Positions 11,544 through 21,714 of a stretch of DNA of 64,000 nucleotides are shown here, piece by piece. The notes under the pieces were generated by a model. It was not told where the DNA came from. It saw only the letters and a program-made list of their open reading frames with translations, and did no database searches. Source of the DNA: Axinella damicornis (lineage: Eukaryota > Porifera > Demospongiae > Axinellida > Axinellidae); NCBI GenBank assembly GCA_963931865.1, contig OZ007514.1, positions 6,240,646 to 6,304,645 of the forward strand, in the 5' to 3' direction. Numbering within the stretch: position 1 is the first letter of the stretch; the number at the start of each line of letters is the position of its first letter. The position numbers and the translations under genes were made by a program.

Positions 11544-12320
11544 GTAAGTGGATCTTGAATCATTACACCTTGAATCATAATTACAATCACCCCAGTCAAC
11601 ACACACATTTGTAATGCCACATACTGCCAATGACAGTCAAAGTGAGCACTGGTGGCCAGCTGAAAGACAATAGTCCTCGTCGTTTGAGTCAGTACCACCT
11701 TTGGCTCTTCATTTGTGTAATCACCCTCCGCATAAATGTCCACCTCTTGTCTTCTACCCTTCTCTGTTCGATCTGTCTTATTGCTGTAAATCTACACTTG
11801 ATCACCATTACGTTTTACTCTTCTGTTTTACGAGTGGCAAAATTTGCTGTTGCTACATATTGCAGAAGTGCAGTCAGCTGCATGGCTGTCCTCCAACGTT
11901 TAGTAGTTGGCGCTCCTGCTAAATTCGGTAGCAAGATCTCGAGCGAACACCAGGAACTGATCGCCAAATATGCTTTGCTCCATGGCAATACACACATGCT
12001 GCCGATGGCAGCCTGTTGCTGTCACTTCCATGCTAGAGTGCACGCTGAGTTCTCTATAGTAGCCGCCATTTAAATTATACACTTGTAGTAGGGAGTGTTG
12101 TCTTGGGTTGTGACCTTATTGCAGAATAAAATTTGGGTCTTTTGAAGATTCGTAAAACTTCCGCTATATGTTATTGTGCATGACGCTGTTCAGATAATTG
12201 AGTAATAATTTCGAACAAATGTTCAAACTTGGAATAAACATTTTACTTGGAAAAGTAGGGATACAAAAGTCTGTGGTTTTTGCTGCTCAAAATGGCTACC
12301 TGCATCATGTTCACTTAGAG

Positions 12321-12821
12321 CAGAGGAGGACGGCCAAGGTTGACCTTTGCTAATCAGGTCTCATTAAAGTCACGTGTAATCCGATAATATAGATTACGTA
12401 ATGAATGTTAAGTACAGTACTTCCATAGACAATGTTTCGACAGTTTCAACATCGAGCCCCGACGCAATCACCTGGAATATCGACTTGCAGGGAAGTGTAG
12501 GCATCTGTTGTCAATATAAAAGGCCGAGCCCTTCAAGATTCAGCTGAGGTATGGCAAAAACGAGTGGAAGTAGTCTCCCGGTCCAGACGGTCCCCACGCG
12601 CGCCGCAAACGTCGGCCCTACGAGACTAGAGTGGAGGTTAGGGGTCGTCTCGTCCATTTGCAAAGCGTGTTCGAGGATTGCCAACTTGGAGCACTCTACA
12701 GCAGCCCCAGAAACGGTCTTCTATTCGTACAGCTATTTGCAATAACTTTTAATAACCGTCCACTGTCACATGCAGAAAGATAATAATTACTCGTGACGTA
12801 TGCAGTGGCCAACCTCCTCTG
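12321..12821. mobile_element. 501-bp element with exact 9-bp TSD
   Basis: Terminal repeats CAGAGGAGGACGGCCA and (inverted) CAGAGGAGGTTGGCCA differ at two bases. Exact duplications of CACTTAGAG flank it at 12312-12320 and 12822-12830. A TATAAAAGG precedes an ATG at 12551 with a 64-codon frame, and an overlapping frame of about 66 codons is also open. The 9-bp duplication suggests a Mutator-like element. No transposase domain is seen. Confidence 0.8.
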
Positions 12822-14293
12822 CACTTAGAGTATGCTTATAATTTAATTCCAAAGACCTGTGAATGGAAGATGTTGGTGTGTGAACTCTGCACCCTTGCAC
12901 TCCCAGAGGAATCATTAAGGAGAGTGTGGTTTAGCTTCTGGTATAGTGAAGCCTTGTGATCATACACGTGGAGGAAGTCCCCGATTTCATCTTCAACCTC
13001 TGCTGGTTGTAATTTGTTACTAACTTACAATTACAGGTATGCTTTGAATTCTACCAAGTAACCATAGAACTATCACAATACTTTCTTTGTTTATGCTCGT
13101 GAATTTCTTTGAAGTGTTCAATTTGTGTGGTTCGGAAGCAACAGGATTACATAGTACACAAGATGCAAGTAGACCCTCTTCACACAGGGCTTTCTTGAAA
13201 ACCCTGTGGTAAACCCACAACACAAAGTCAAGGGTCAATGACCAGTCAATATATATGACTGTGGCATTGGGCATGATAATACAGTGAGGTGGACATTTGA
13301 ATTTCAAGTTGGTCATTCCGCTAATGCTTTTCGTATCACAACAACTTCCACTTGTAATCATTAGCAAGCATGTATGTGGGAGAGGGTCTACTTGACTCTG
13401 GATCAGTTTAAAACTGATTCATGAGTAAGTGTGAATAGAGAAAGTATCGTGACGGTTCTATGGTTACCAGCTAACCTTCACCTCATAAGAAGGATCCAGT
13501 ATCCTGCTTGACAAGAATATCAAAAAATATGACATCATCACGTTACTCCACTAACTGATAACCCCAGTACAGTAGCCACGTTGAGTGCATGGGAACAAGG
13601 CTAACTGTACATACGCAGTTCCCACGGTTTCCCTGCACTGCTTCTACTGTTGATAGAGACATGGAAATGTGCTAACAACGCGTGTATACAAAACATTTAT
13701 CAAAATAAACTTTGCCAATTTAATAGTTAATAATCCATCACTTATGTTATTAATAATGTGGACCCTTTGTTGCCTTTTCTACCCAGCGTTCACGGTGGTT
13801 GACCAACTCTGCCTTTATCCAAACCTTTCTGTAGTTACTTTAGCTCCAAGGTACACACAACTGTTTGTGGTTCTACAGTGTGGTTATGATGTCCCGTGGG
13901 TAGGTTGTCATGGTGATGTATGACCACAATGATCAGTTGTGTGCTGCGGTCAGAGTCCCTGGGGCATTACATTATACATAGTACCAGTCATTGAGCTGTA
14001 TAATACTAACCTCAAGGGGCATTATATTATAGGACCAGATTATACAAGGCTATAATTATGAAGATCTTGAGTCGTATAACTGTGAAGTGGATATCATTCT
14101 CCTTGTTAAGTGGCTAAGGAGTTCTCATACCCCCACGTCTCAATAAATTACTTTGGGAAACCTTTTGCAGCCACCAGTTCATAATTGCGTTAATGTAGCA
14201 TGCTTCTGTTACTATGGTGAGGTACCTAACATACGTACACCTGGCGAATTCAGGAGATACCATACTGTCGAAATTGCACTTCTATTTAATGGG

Positions 14294-14294
<1 letters not shown>

Positions 14295-14340
<46 letters not shown>
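14295..14340. repeat. Poly-G run of about 46 bases
   Basis: Uninterrupted G on the plus strand. Similar long G/C runs occur at 14764-14792, 23510-23533, 28834-28855, 37180-37202, 37901-37927, 52921-52951 and 60003-60038. Lengths are likely uncertain in the assembly. Confidence 0.95.
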
Positions 14341-14342
<2 letters not shown>

Positions 14343-14763
14343 ATTGTAACTGCAGTGGTCTAATTGACCCTCTAAACATTTGCACCACAAAAATGTTATA
14401 GAGCAGCCAATTGGTCATTGTATACACAGTTTCCCCATGTTTGAGATTTCTACCCATGTAATATGATCATCAAACTATGACAGAAGCCTACCAGTCAATG
14501 GAGGGTATCCTTTTATGAGAGGTTCCCTACTACATTCCAGTAGCACTCAATTGTTGCATGGTACACACCATTGTTAACAGAGAGTGAGAGTGCCCTCTAC
14601 AACTGGTATACTCACCATTGTTAACAGATAGTGTAGTGCTCTCTTCAACTTCACTAGGATGTAACAATGTTACTAAAGGGCTCACATACAGTAGGGCAAT
14701 CATTGCACTTGCTCGCAACATCTTAAGATTCAGTGATACCACCATGGATAATAGAGTCTAGAG

Positions 14764-14794
<31 letters not shown>

Positions 14795-15038
14795 CCACCA
14801 GTTCATCCATGACTGCAGACCTGGGTACAGGTGATTGTCTGCTGGACTGCGGACCTGCGATACTAAACTGTAGTGTCCGCTGGATGATGTCTAGGGCATG
14901 GAAAACTCGGACAGTTTTCTGGTCCGTTTTCCGTTCCATTCCGTGCTTCCGTGTTTTAGTCACGTCCTCTATGAAATGATGACATATGCGCTTTCAAGTT
15001 CATATGTTATGCGTTCTTCCTTCTTCCCATATACATAG

Positions 15039-15160
15039 CTTGTCTCCAGAAGTGGACATAAGTGATGCCCCCTCATCCTACCGTCATCCCACCCACTCAA
15101 CAGCAACAACGTATCAGCATTCATCCTTGGTATCACAGGACTCGCACGAGCCCCTCCTCG
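15039..15160 (+). CDS. Internal exon of the C1orf43-like gene
   Basis: The acceptor follows a clear pyrimidine stretch (TTCTTCCTTCTTCCC) and ATACATAG. The first base completes the split leucine codon left by the 11485 exon, 40 codons follow, and a single G is left before GTAAGA. The peptide begins LSPEVDISDAPSSYRHP and is rich in Ser, Thr and His, as expected of a disordered tail. An alternative acceptor six bases further in (CTCCAG) would break the phase with the previous exon, so I prefer 15039. Confidence 0.55.
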
Positions 15161-15921
15161 GTAAGAACTCACTAATCGCATGTACATGGTCATAATGGAA
15201 ATCCGGGACTTCAGATTCAGTAAGCTTGAGTCTGCAGGAGGAACATACCTTTAGCCCCTAACTTGAATGTTTGTTTACATCCACAAGAGCTACACACAGC
15301 AAGCTCAATCCAGAAACAACCCAAACATGCACTTACGTAGAAGGGAGCTGTCATGAAGTAACGTGCCCCTGAAGTTTCGTGACACTCGATCGGGGGCATT
15401 TGCTACAAAGCCAACGCCCCCTTTGAATTAATTGCTGCCCTCCTGTACAAATGTACCGCTGACTTCAGATTGTACCAAGAGCAGCCAAACTCAATTAGTT
15501 TTTTGTCATAATTATATACAATCCAAGATAATTACTTGTGGTTTTTGAATGTACCACTCCACCTGATTCAATGTACGTAATGAGTTTTACCAGCCTTCCC
15601 CAGCATTACTACCGCAAGTGCTGCTCCAATTTCAGTACTGGTACCATCTCATTAGTTTTGACAGTGCATCATGAGAAAACAGCTACTGTAAAAACCCTCG
15701 TTGCTAAGAGAGGGTGGACTCTCATACCTCATCACTAAGAGCGGGCGGACTCTCAGTGTCTCTCATACCTCATCGCTAAGAGTGGGCACAATATTGGAGA
15801 GAACCCAAACATCTGTGAAATCACTCCGTGTTTGATAAGATAAGAGTTCTTATTGCAATGGCAATGGTCATCTACCCCTCACCATTGAGAGGTTACAGAA
15901 TGAGTCAGTGAATAGCGCATA

Positions 15922-15922
<1 letters not shown>

Positions 15923-15967
<45 letters not shown>

Positions 15968-16073
15968 ACACACACTACACACACACACACACAACTCAAC
16001 TACACACACCACACACACACACACCACACACACTACACACACACTACACACACACACACACACACACACACAG
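15923..16073. repeat. (CA)n microsatellite ending at a splice acceptor
   Basis: An (AC)n tract with ACT interruptions whose final CAG is the acceptor of the 16074 exon. Confidence 0.9.
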
Positions 16074-16339
16074 GCAGCAGTCCAGCGGAAACCCCAATGG
16101 AAGCAACGGACAAGCAGTTGTCCTCAACACCTGGCCATGCCGCAAGTACAAAGACCGCAAGAGATGCCTCTTCGTGGAGACGAAGAAAGCCTCCGGAGCT
16201 AGAATTCTCTCCTCTAATGCTTCACTCGGATTCAGAAAGACGTGGAGAGTCGATGAGTCCTTTGTCAGGGAGAGATGCCAATGTTGGAACTCAGGGTAGC
16301 AAATTCCGGATAGTTGCAGTTCCTGAAACTCCAGTTTGA
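16074..16339 (+). CDS. Terminal exon of the C1orf43-like gene
   Basis: The acceptor is the CAG that ends a 150-bp (CA)n tract. Two bases complete the glycine codon split with the 15039 exon, then 87 sense codons run to TGA at 16337. The peptide begins SSPAETPMEATDKQLSSTP, contains a basic patch (SSWRRRKPPELEF) and ends FRIVAVPETPV. It looks like a disordered, Ser-rich cytoplasmic tail. No canonical AATAAA was seen within a few hundred bases downstream. The gene runs toward the IRF gene, whose stop codon is 1.2 kb away on the other strand. Confidence 0.6.
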
Positions 16340-16534
16340 AACTATAATGTAGGCATAATAATGTTTGTTTCATCCAAGGCACCCACACTGTCTCATTAGT
16401 TGTATACTTGGTTTTGTTGATCCACGTATTCTTTTTGTTGACCCACACAACAATCATGTTGATCCCAATGTTGTTTAGTGTGTGTACCGTACCTACGTAT
16501 TAAGGCACACCCACATTACGCAGGGTCTGCATGT

Positions 16535-16770
16535 GTGTATGGGGATGAGATCCAGAACTGGCTGCATGCATGGGATCCGGAACTGGTCCCTGCATGCATG
16601 GAGATATATATGACCTGGAACGTACTGCATGGTCCCTAGCTGTGTGGGATCCGATCTGGAACTGATCCCCATGCATGCCCATATATAGCGCCGTGTCCAT
16701 GGGGATGGGATCTGGAACTGATCCCTGCATGCATGAACTATAGTGCATGGGATGGGATCCAGAACTATGC
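16535..16770. repeat. Irregular repeat with GGATCYGGAACTG
   Basis: At least five copies of GGGATCYRGAACTGATCCC-like units alternate with CATGCATG palindromes. It lies between the two convergent gene ends. Confidence 0.55.
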
Positions 16771-17204
16771 GTGAATGCAGCCATTACCTGCACATCAGTA
16801 ATAATTAGAAGGGGATGTCACATAATGGTACCGATCAATTGGGATGTGCACTGCATAATGCATCGATCGAGGCAAAAGTCGCAAAATACAATACTGCATT
16901 CCTCTAGTCACCACACTTGAATAATTATTAATTATCTGCTGCATGAAGATCTAGCTTGCTATAATAGGCTCCCCAATACTCACTCCACCCCACATATGTA
17001 TCCTTGATTGCCAGTTAAATTCAATAATTTTGTTTTTACAATCATGAATGAGAATGATATTAGGCAGCAATATTATGATCAAGCAGCATACAAAAATTAC
17101 GTCAAGATTTTGGGGGAAAAAAGCAAAAGTAACAATTTATGACAATACAGAAAGTGGTTCAAAAGCTCACAACAAAAAAAAAAGTATAATTATATTATTA
17201 TAAT

Positions 17205-17210
17205 TTTATT
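17205..17210 (-). terminator. Candidate poly(A) signal of the IRF gene
   Basis: The minus strand carries AATAAA here, about 330 bp after the IRF stop codon, in a very A/T-rich stretch. It is the clearest canonical hexamer downstream of the gene. Confidence 0.4.
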
Positions 17211-17540
17211 AGACACTTATAGTTTGTTTCCAAGGGTTTTTGATGAAGCAGAAGCAAATACAACCAACGTCCAACAAAATCTGGACATACAAACAATCGA
17301 GCCCCAAATACGAGGCAACATAATGATCCACATAGTGAATAACTGTCAGATTGAACTGGATACCAAAATACCGTATATTACCATGCTAAGAGTTACGTAA
17401 AAAAATAATAAATAAAAGTCAACTAAAAATGATTGGCGAAAACGTGATCTGCATGATATTGACTACTAGATAAACTCTGGCCATTAGACACTTACTATGT
17501 GCGACGGATGTACGGATGGTTTTTTTTTTCAACTTGACAC

Positions 17541-18442
17541 TTAGTTTACGGTTACGAATCGATTGAGAAATGCTTCTGCTTCTAAGTCTCGGGTATTAGC
17601 TTGATCGATTTCCACGGTTTCCGGAATATCGAGCAGCAAATCTTGTGCGAGTGCATGTGGAAGGCCAATGGTGTCCAGGTCATGCTTGGCCTGCGAGTGG
17701 GTGACCATGATTGTGATGAGATTCTGCGCAACATGGCGACCAGGGCCCCATGACTGTCCAAGACTGAACAGCACAGACGGATTTGGTGCACGGCCATGCA
17801 TCAGGGCAAAATGCTCAAGGGCAGGACGAAACACTTGCTGATAGTCAAACACTTTGGTGCGTTGCTCTTTCTCAAGAGGGAAACTTTGAATGTTACAATC
17901 TGGGGAGTAGTACACCACTGTTCGGCACAGTGGAGTAGCATAGATATTGCCACCGATCATCTCGATAAGAAGCCCTCGGTGCATAGCCTTGAAGAGGTCT
18001 TTAGCTAGCGGGTCAGGATGGTTGGAGGGCAGTGCGATCTGGTGAGCTTCAGGCGGTCCGAAAAGTTTTCTTGCATTTTCTAGATTCGGTACAACCTCTG
18101 ATGGTAGCTGGATGTTGTAAGGATCGAAATAAACCCTGCACCCATTGTTCAGTACAACGTTTTTGGCATTAACAGTGAGTGAACCGTAAAGGATTCGAAT
18201 CTGCACCTCATTGGAAGGAGGAGTGGCAGAGAGGGGTGGACTGGTGGGGTGGGTCTCCTCGAGTTCTTCGACAAGCCGGACAATGTCATTGTTGTTACTC
18301 AGCTCATAGCCGGAAGAGGATACGGGAACGGGACTAGGAGACATGCTGGAAACCCCTCCGGTAGAAACCGACGGCATGCTGATGGGAACGTAGGTTTGCT
18401 GATCAATCGGAAACATGGAGATTGGTGAGTTCTGCGGTTCTA
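17541..18442 (-). CDS. IRF: IRF exon 4: IRF-association domain and C-terminus
   Basis: The first two bases complete a valine codon split with exon 3; 299 sense codons follow to TAA at 17541-17543. Summed over four exons the protein is 569 residues. A Ser/Pro-rich segment leads into the IRF-association domain (about residues 349-545), an MH2-like beta-sandwich used for homo- or heterodimerisation. Recognisable family segments are ARKLFGPPEAHQIALP, RGLLIEMIGGNIYATPLC and VLFSLGQSWGPGR. The C-terminal tail is short. The pairing of both domains excludes the IRF1/2-type short architecture and resembles the IRF3/4/5 type, but subfamily cannot be settled by eye. Confidence 0.9.
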
Positions 18443-18539
18443 CTGTGGGTTGAGGAGAAAAAAAAAAAGCATCAAGTTTACTTTATCAATGGCAGAAGGA
18501 TGCTTATATATATACCTGTACAAAATGAATTGTACTTAC

Positions 18540-18651
18540 CAATTCCCGAGTCGGGTGAATCCTGCCTTCGCATTGGGATGACATCCCTTGGCATGCTGCA
18601 ACTAGCATGGATGGTTGAAACAGGAGGAAGGGGCGGCTCGAAATACGAGGT
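18540..18651 (-). CDS. IRF: IRF exon 3: linker
   Basis: The exon lies between an acceptor (TTTTTATACAG) and GTAAGT, enters in phase 0, has 37 codons and leaves one base. The peptide starts TSYFEPPLPPVSTIHASC and ends with the acidic, serine-containing RRQDSPDSGI. Serines here could be phosphorylation sites by analogy with IRF linkers, but that is inference. Confidence 0.78.
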
Positions 18652-18921
18652 CTGTATAAAAAGCAAAACAGAAGACATAAAAGTCACTTTCATTTGAGAG
18701 AGGTATTTGGGCGAAATCTGATCCCAGGATAACCTTCAATGCATAGTTATGGTTGCAGGCAGTCAATTGTCTACACTAAAATCACAATACTTGGGCTGGG
18801 GAATACCTCCCAGACCAATTACTAGTGAGTACTACTAAGTACCTCCACCATGTAAGGTATCTCCCTAAGACAAGAGGGTTTTTAGTGATTGAAGTGATAG
18901 TGTGACCATTAAGACCCATAC

Positions 18922-19157
18922 CTCACTAAGGTGTCCGTTCTCAAGGGAGATCCCAGTTGAAGTGATGCAGGGTCTCTCCACAATGTGCCTGATTCCGGTT
19001 GAAGATGAAATGCACGACGACTGGTGCATCACACTTGGAGGATACTCAAGCTTCAAAGTTGGGGGGGCGTAGGAACTTGGAGGGGTGTAGGGTGGTGGGG
19101 TGTACATAGTTGGTCCAGCACTGCAGGTTGGCCCCGCATGATACATGTGGGCCATTG
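18922..19157 (-). CDS. IRF: IRF exon 2: proline-rich linker
   Basis: The acceptor TTTTTTCGTTCAG begins the exon with two bases that complete an alanine codon split with exon 1. It then gives 78 codons and ends at GTATGG in phase 0. The peptide is rich in Pro, Tyr and Ser (for example MYTPPPYTPPSSYAPP) with no recognisable fold. This fits the variable linker between the DNA-binding and association domains of IRFs. Confidence 0.8.
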
Positions 19158-19267
19158 CTGAACGAAAAAAAGAACACAAAAACTTAATTAATGACGCAAA
19201 GAAGATTACACTGTGGGTCACCGTAAAACAGTAAATTGCTGACTTATAAATAGCCTCTCCTCCTTAC

Positions 19268-19727
19268 CATCCGATGCAAAGCTGACTGGAGTCGGGTAGG
19301 GATCTGCGTTACTGCGATAACGCTGCCTCCTTGGACGACGTCGTGAGCGGCTTGGCAGCACCTTGTAAACCCTGCAATCTTCCGTCTGCATTTCTTTCAT
19401 CTCGAGGATGTCTTTGAGTCCGTTAATAGCACAACGAAAGTTGATTTTCCACACTGTAGGGTCCGATTCGTCCCTGTACTTCCCGCTGTGTAGCGCCCAT
19501 TCGCGGAAGAGCGCTGCGTCTCTCTCACGATTGTACCCTCGTTTCTTCGCATGAATCCATGGTACACGAAAGATGGACTTCTCGTCATCGATCCATTCGA
19601 GGCCCTGAAAGCGTCCGCTGTCGATCATTCTAAGCAGCCAATCTCTCATACGCTCAGGACGGTCATCGCAAGTCTCACGCTCGCTGTCGGATCCGCTGCG
19701 CATTCGGGGTGAATTTTCGGCAGACAT
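19268..19727 (-). CDS. IRF: IRF exon 1: start codon and complete DNA-binding domain
   Basis: This exon encodes the N-terminus of an interferon regulatory factor family transcription factor. The DNA-binding winged helix-turn-helix covers about residues 25-125. Visible landmarks are W29, W44, W56, W76 and W92, plus the recognition-helix segment WKINFRCAINGL, where IRFs contact GAAA core DNA. The tryptophan spacing (15, 12, then 20) matches the family, but the position between W56 and W76 that is usually tryptophan is Y64. A basic stretch (SRSRRRPRRQRYRS) follows and may be a nuclear localisation signal. The whole domain sits in one exon, which ends at GTAAGG in phase 1. The ATG at 19725-19727 is the first in frame, and a TATAAA lies about 100 bp upstream. 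Confidence 0.93.
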
Positions 19728-19823
19728 GATTTTAGAATATGTTTAGGATGATCAACAGTACACTGCGAAAAACAGTTCAACTCAGTTACGGCTACTGACG
19801 ACTTCCTTACCTGCTGCTAGCAC

Positions 19824-19829
19824 TTTATA
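19824..19829 (-). promoter_or_regulatory. Probable TATA box of the IRF gene
   Basis: On the minus strand the sequence reads CCTTATAAAGTGC about 97 bp before the start codon. The position would place transcription start roughly 65-70 bp before the ATG. A GTAAGG and a TTTTTCGCAG in the leader could form a tiny 5' UTR intron, but the predicted start site makes this unlikely. Confidence 0.45.
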
Positions 19830-20242
19830 AGGTACGCGACAAGGGTATTCCCCGCAATAGCCTGCGTTTTGTGACATCATGGGTCATGATGTCACGATTA
19901 AAATTAATGTCAACTCAGTAATCGCGCGCGTTGCTGTGGCTTCCGAGATGTAAACACAGCAGTTCGAATTTGTTCGATGTCCCCCTTAATTGCAAACAAG
20001 GAGAATTGTGACTGCTGTGTGGTGGTACGTAGCCTGGGACTGAACGTTATAGCTATAGCCAGCTATATATTGCTAAACTGGAAAAAGAATTATTCATGAA
20101 TTGAATCCCTTTTTCTCACCAACAGCTTTTTCATAATTATGCAAAAAACACAGTAATTTCCAATTACATAGAATGGTATCTCACAGGCCATGTTGTCAGC
20201 CAAAGAGCCGGCACATGCATGTCCTCTAACCATGAACCTATA

Positions 20243-20489
20243 GTTCTACTACCAACCGCCTGTGTTCTACTACCAACGGATTGTAGCTAGCTACTCTACT
20301 ACTGATACCCAGATGGTAATTGCTGTAAACTGCAGCTGATTTTGTTTTCTATCTTGTTGGATAGACGTTACGTCTATCCAACAAGATAGAAAACAAAATC
20401 AGTTGCAGTTTACAGCTACCATCTGGGTAGCTATCAGTAGTAGAGTACAATCCGTTGGTAGTAGAACACAGGCGGTTAGTAGTAGAACA
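20243..20489. repeat. Near-spacerless 247-bp palindrome
   Basis: The two arms are complementary from GTTCTACTACCAACCGCC on the left to its partner on the right, with a few small indels. They meet at GACGT-T-ACGTC, leaving a single-base centre at 20369. It lies between the IRF promoter and the vigilin 3' end. Confidence 0.85.
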
Positions 20490-20917
20490 CGGTTGATTAG
20501 CCGCAGACTACCATCATTGGCAAAGCAAAAGGAGCGATAAGACTAGCCTCATAAGGTGGACGTAGTAATTATGGCTTCTCCAGTCCTGTTCCTCAAACTG
20601 AAAGTGATGGGGATGGGAGGAGAATACAGCAACTGCTCTCAGGCCCATTGTGAGATACTGCATACATGAGGATTTCAGCATGCATGAGGATTTCAGGTTG
20701 CTTGTCTTCAAGAAATCAGTGCATGTGGGCATAAGTATGGCCTGTGGAAACGGCCTTTGCACTTGAAGCCCTAGTTGGAAATAATACTACTGCGAGTTTG
20801 TTAGAGCAATTGTTTACGGGTAGGATCGATGCCTACACCACATAAACGTTGAAGGCGCACACTTCACACTCTCTCATCAGTGTGCATTCACACTCTCTCA
20901 TCAGTGTGCATGCATCA

Positions 20918-21087
20918 AGAGCGCATAAGTAGGTCGCGTACTCCGCGCGACCTACTTATGCACTCTTGGCATGCATGCACCAAACTTCCAGAAATGGGTC
21001 TTGGACCAGCAATCTGAAAACTTCAGTATCACACAACCAGGAGCGCATGAGAATTTTAAGGCGGCTCATGCGCTCCTGACACAACCC
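20918..21087. repeat. Two short hairpins
   Basis: AGAGCGCATAAGTAGGTCGC pairs with GCGACCTACTTATGCACTCT at 20918-20976. AGGAGCGCATGAG pairs with CTCATGCGCTCCT at 21041-21080. They look like small foldback elements. Confidence 0.55.
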
Positions 21088-21305
21088 ATCTTAAAAAATT
21101 TCTGACAACTAAGACCCGAAATTTTCACATCATTTCCTTAGGGACAAGGATACATCCATAATGATACCTACTATCGCTTTATGCATTGTAAAATCAGTGA
21201 ACTATCTCAAAGACATTTTTTTATGCTGGTTACCAAAGGAGTCCACATGTGGTGCACTATGATGGCAAATAACAAGGCCATGCAGTTGCAGTGCAGACAT
21301 TTATG

Positions 21306-21311
21306 TTTATT
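21306..21311 (-). terminator. Candidate poly(A) signal of vigilin
   Basis: AATAAA occurs on the minus strand about 170 bp after the vigilin stop codon. Another AATAAA overlaps the stop codon itself (AAATAAATAG), but its use would leave almost no 3' UTR. Confidence 0.4.
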
Positions 21312-21480
21312 CCCAGGCATGATGGGAGCTTAATTGAAAACCATGGGTTCACGAAAATCACAGCTTCATGTGACAAAAATCTTCATTATGAGGGAATCAT
21401 CTTTGAAAAGCAAAATGCAATCTTACAAGATCAGTGATGTGGCTAAAGTACAAATAGTTTCAGTTGAGCCACATTAGCAC

Positions 21481-21714
21481 CTATTTATTTCGGGGCAACT
21501 TTGGCCCAAGGGCCGAGGGGCCCCACTGTGCCTTCTTGGGTGCAACAGCTGCTCCAATGGCAGGGAAGTCCTCTTTGTCTGCAGACCAAGGGGCACCGCG
21601 GACCACAAAGCCATGGCCATGCTGGGGGTGGGCAGGATCCCCAGGGCCATGGCGGGAATGGGTGTACTTGCGACGCAGCTGCTCCTCCTCTGCTCGTTCA
21701 ATGACGTCTTCCAT
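21481..21714 (-). CDS. HDLBP: Vigilin last exon: C-terminal tail
   Basis: The acceptor CTTCTTTCAG is followed by 77 codons and TAG at 21481. The peptide starts MEDVIERAEEEQLRRKY, has a His/Gly/Pro-rich spacer, and then GFVVRGAPWSADKEDFPAIG and VAPKKAQWGP. The last two segments match the conserved tail of vertebrate vigilin (VVR.APW and F.AQVAPK...WGP), which secures the gene's identity. The tail after WGP is about nine residues longer than the human one as I recall it. Confidence 0.94.
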   Translation of the reverse strand: MEDVIERAEEEQLRRKYTHSRHGPGDPAHPQHGHGFVVRGAPWSADKEDFPAIGAAVAPKKAQWGPSALGPKLPRNK

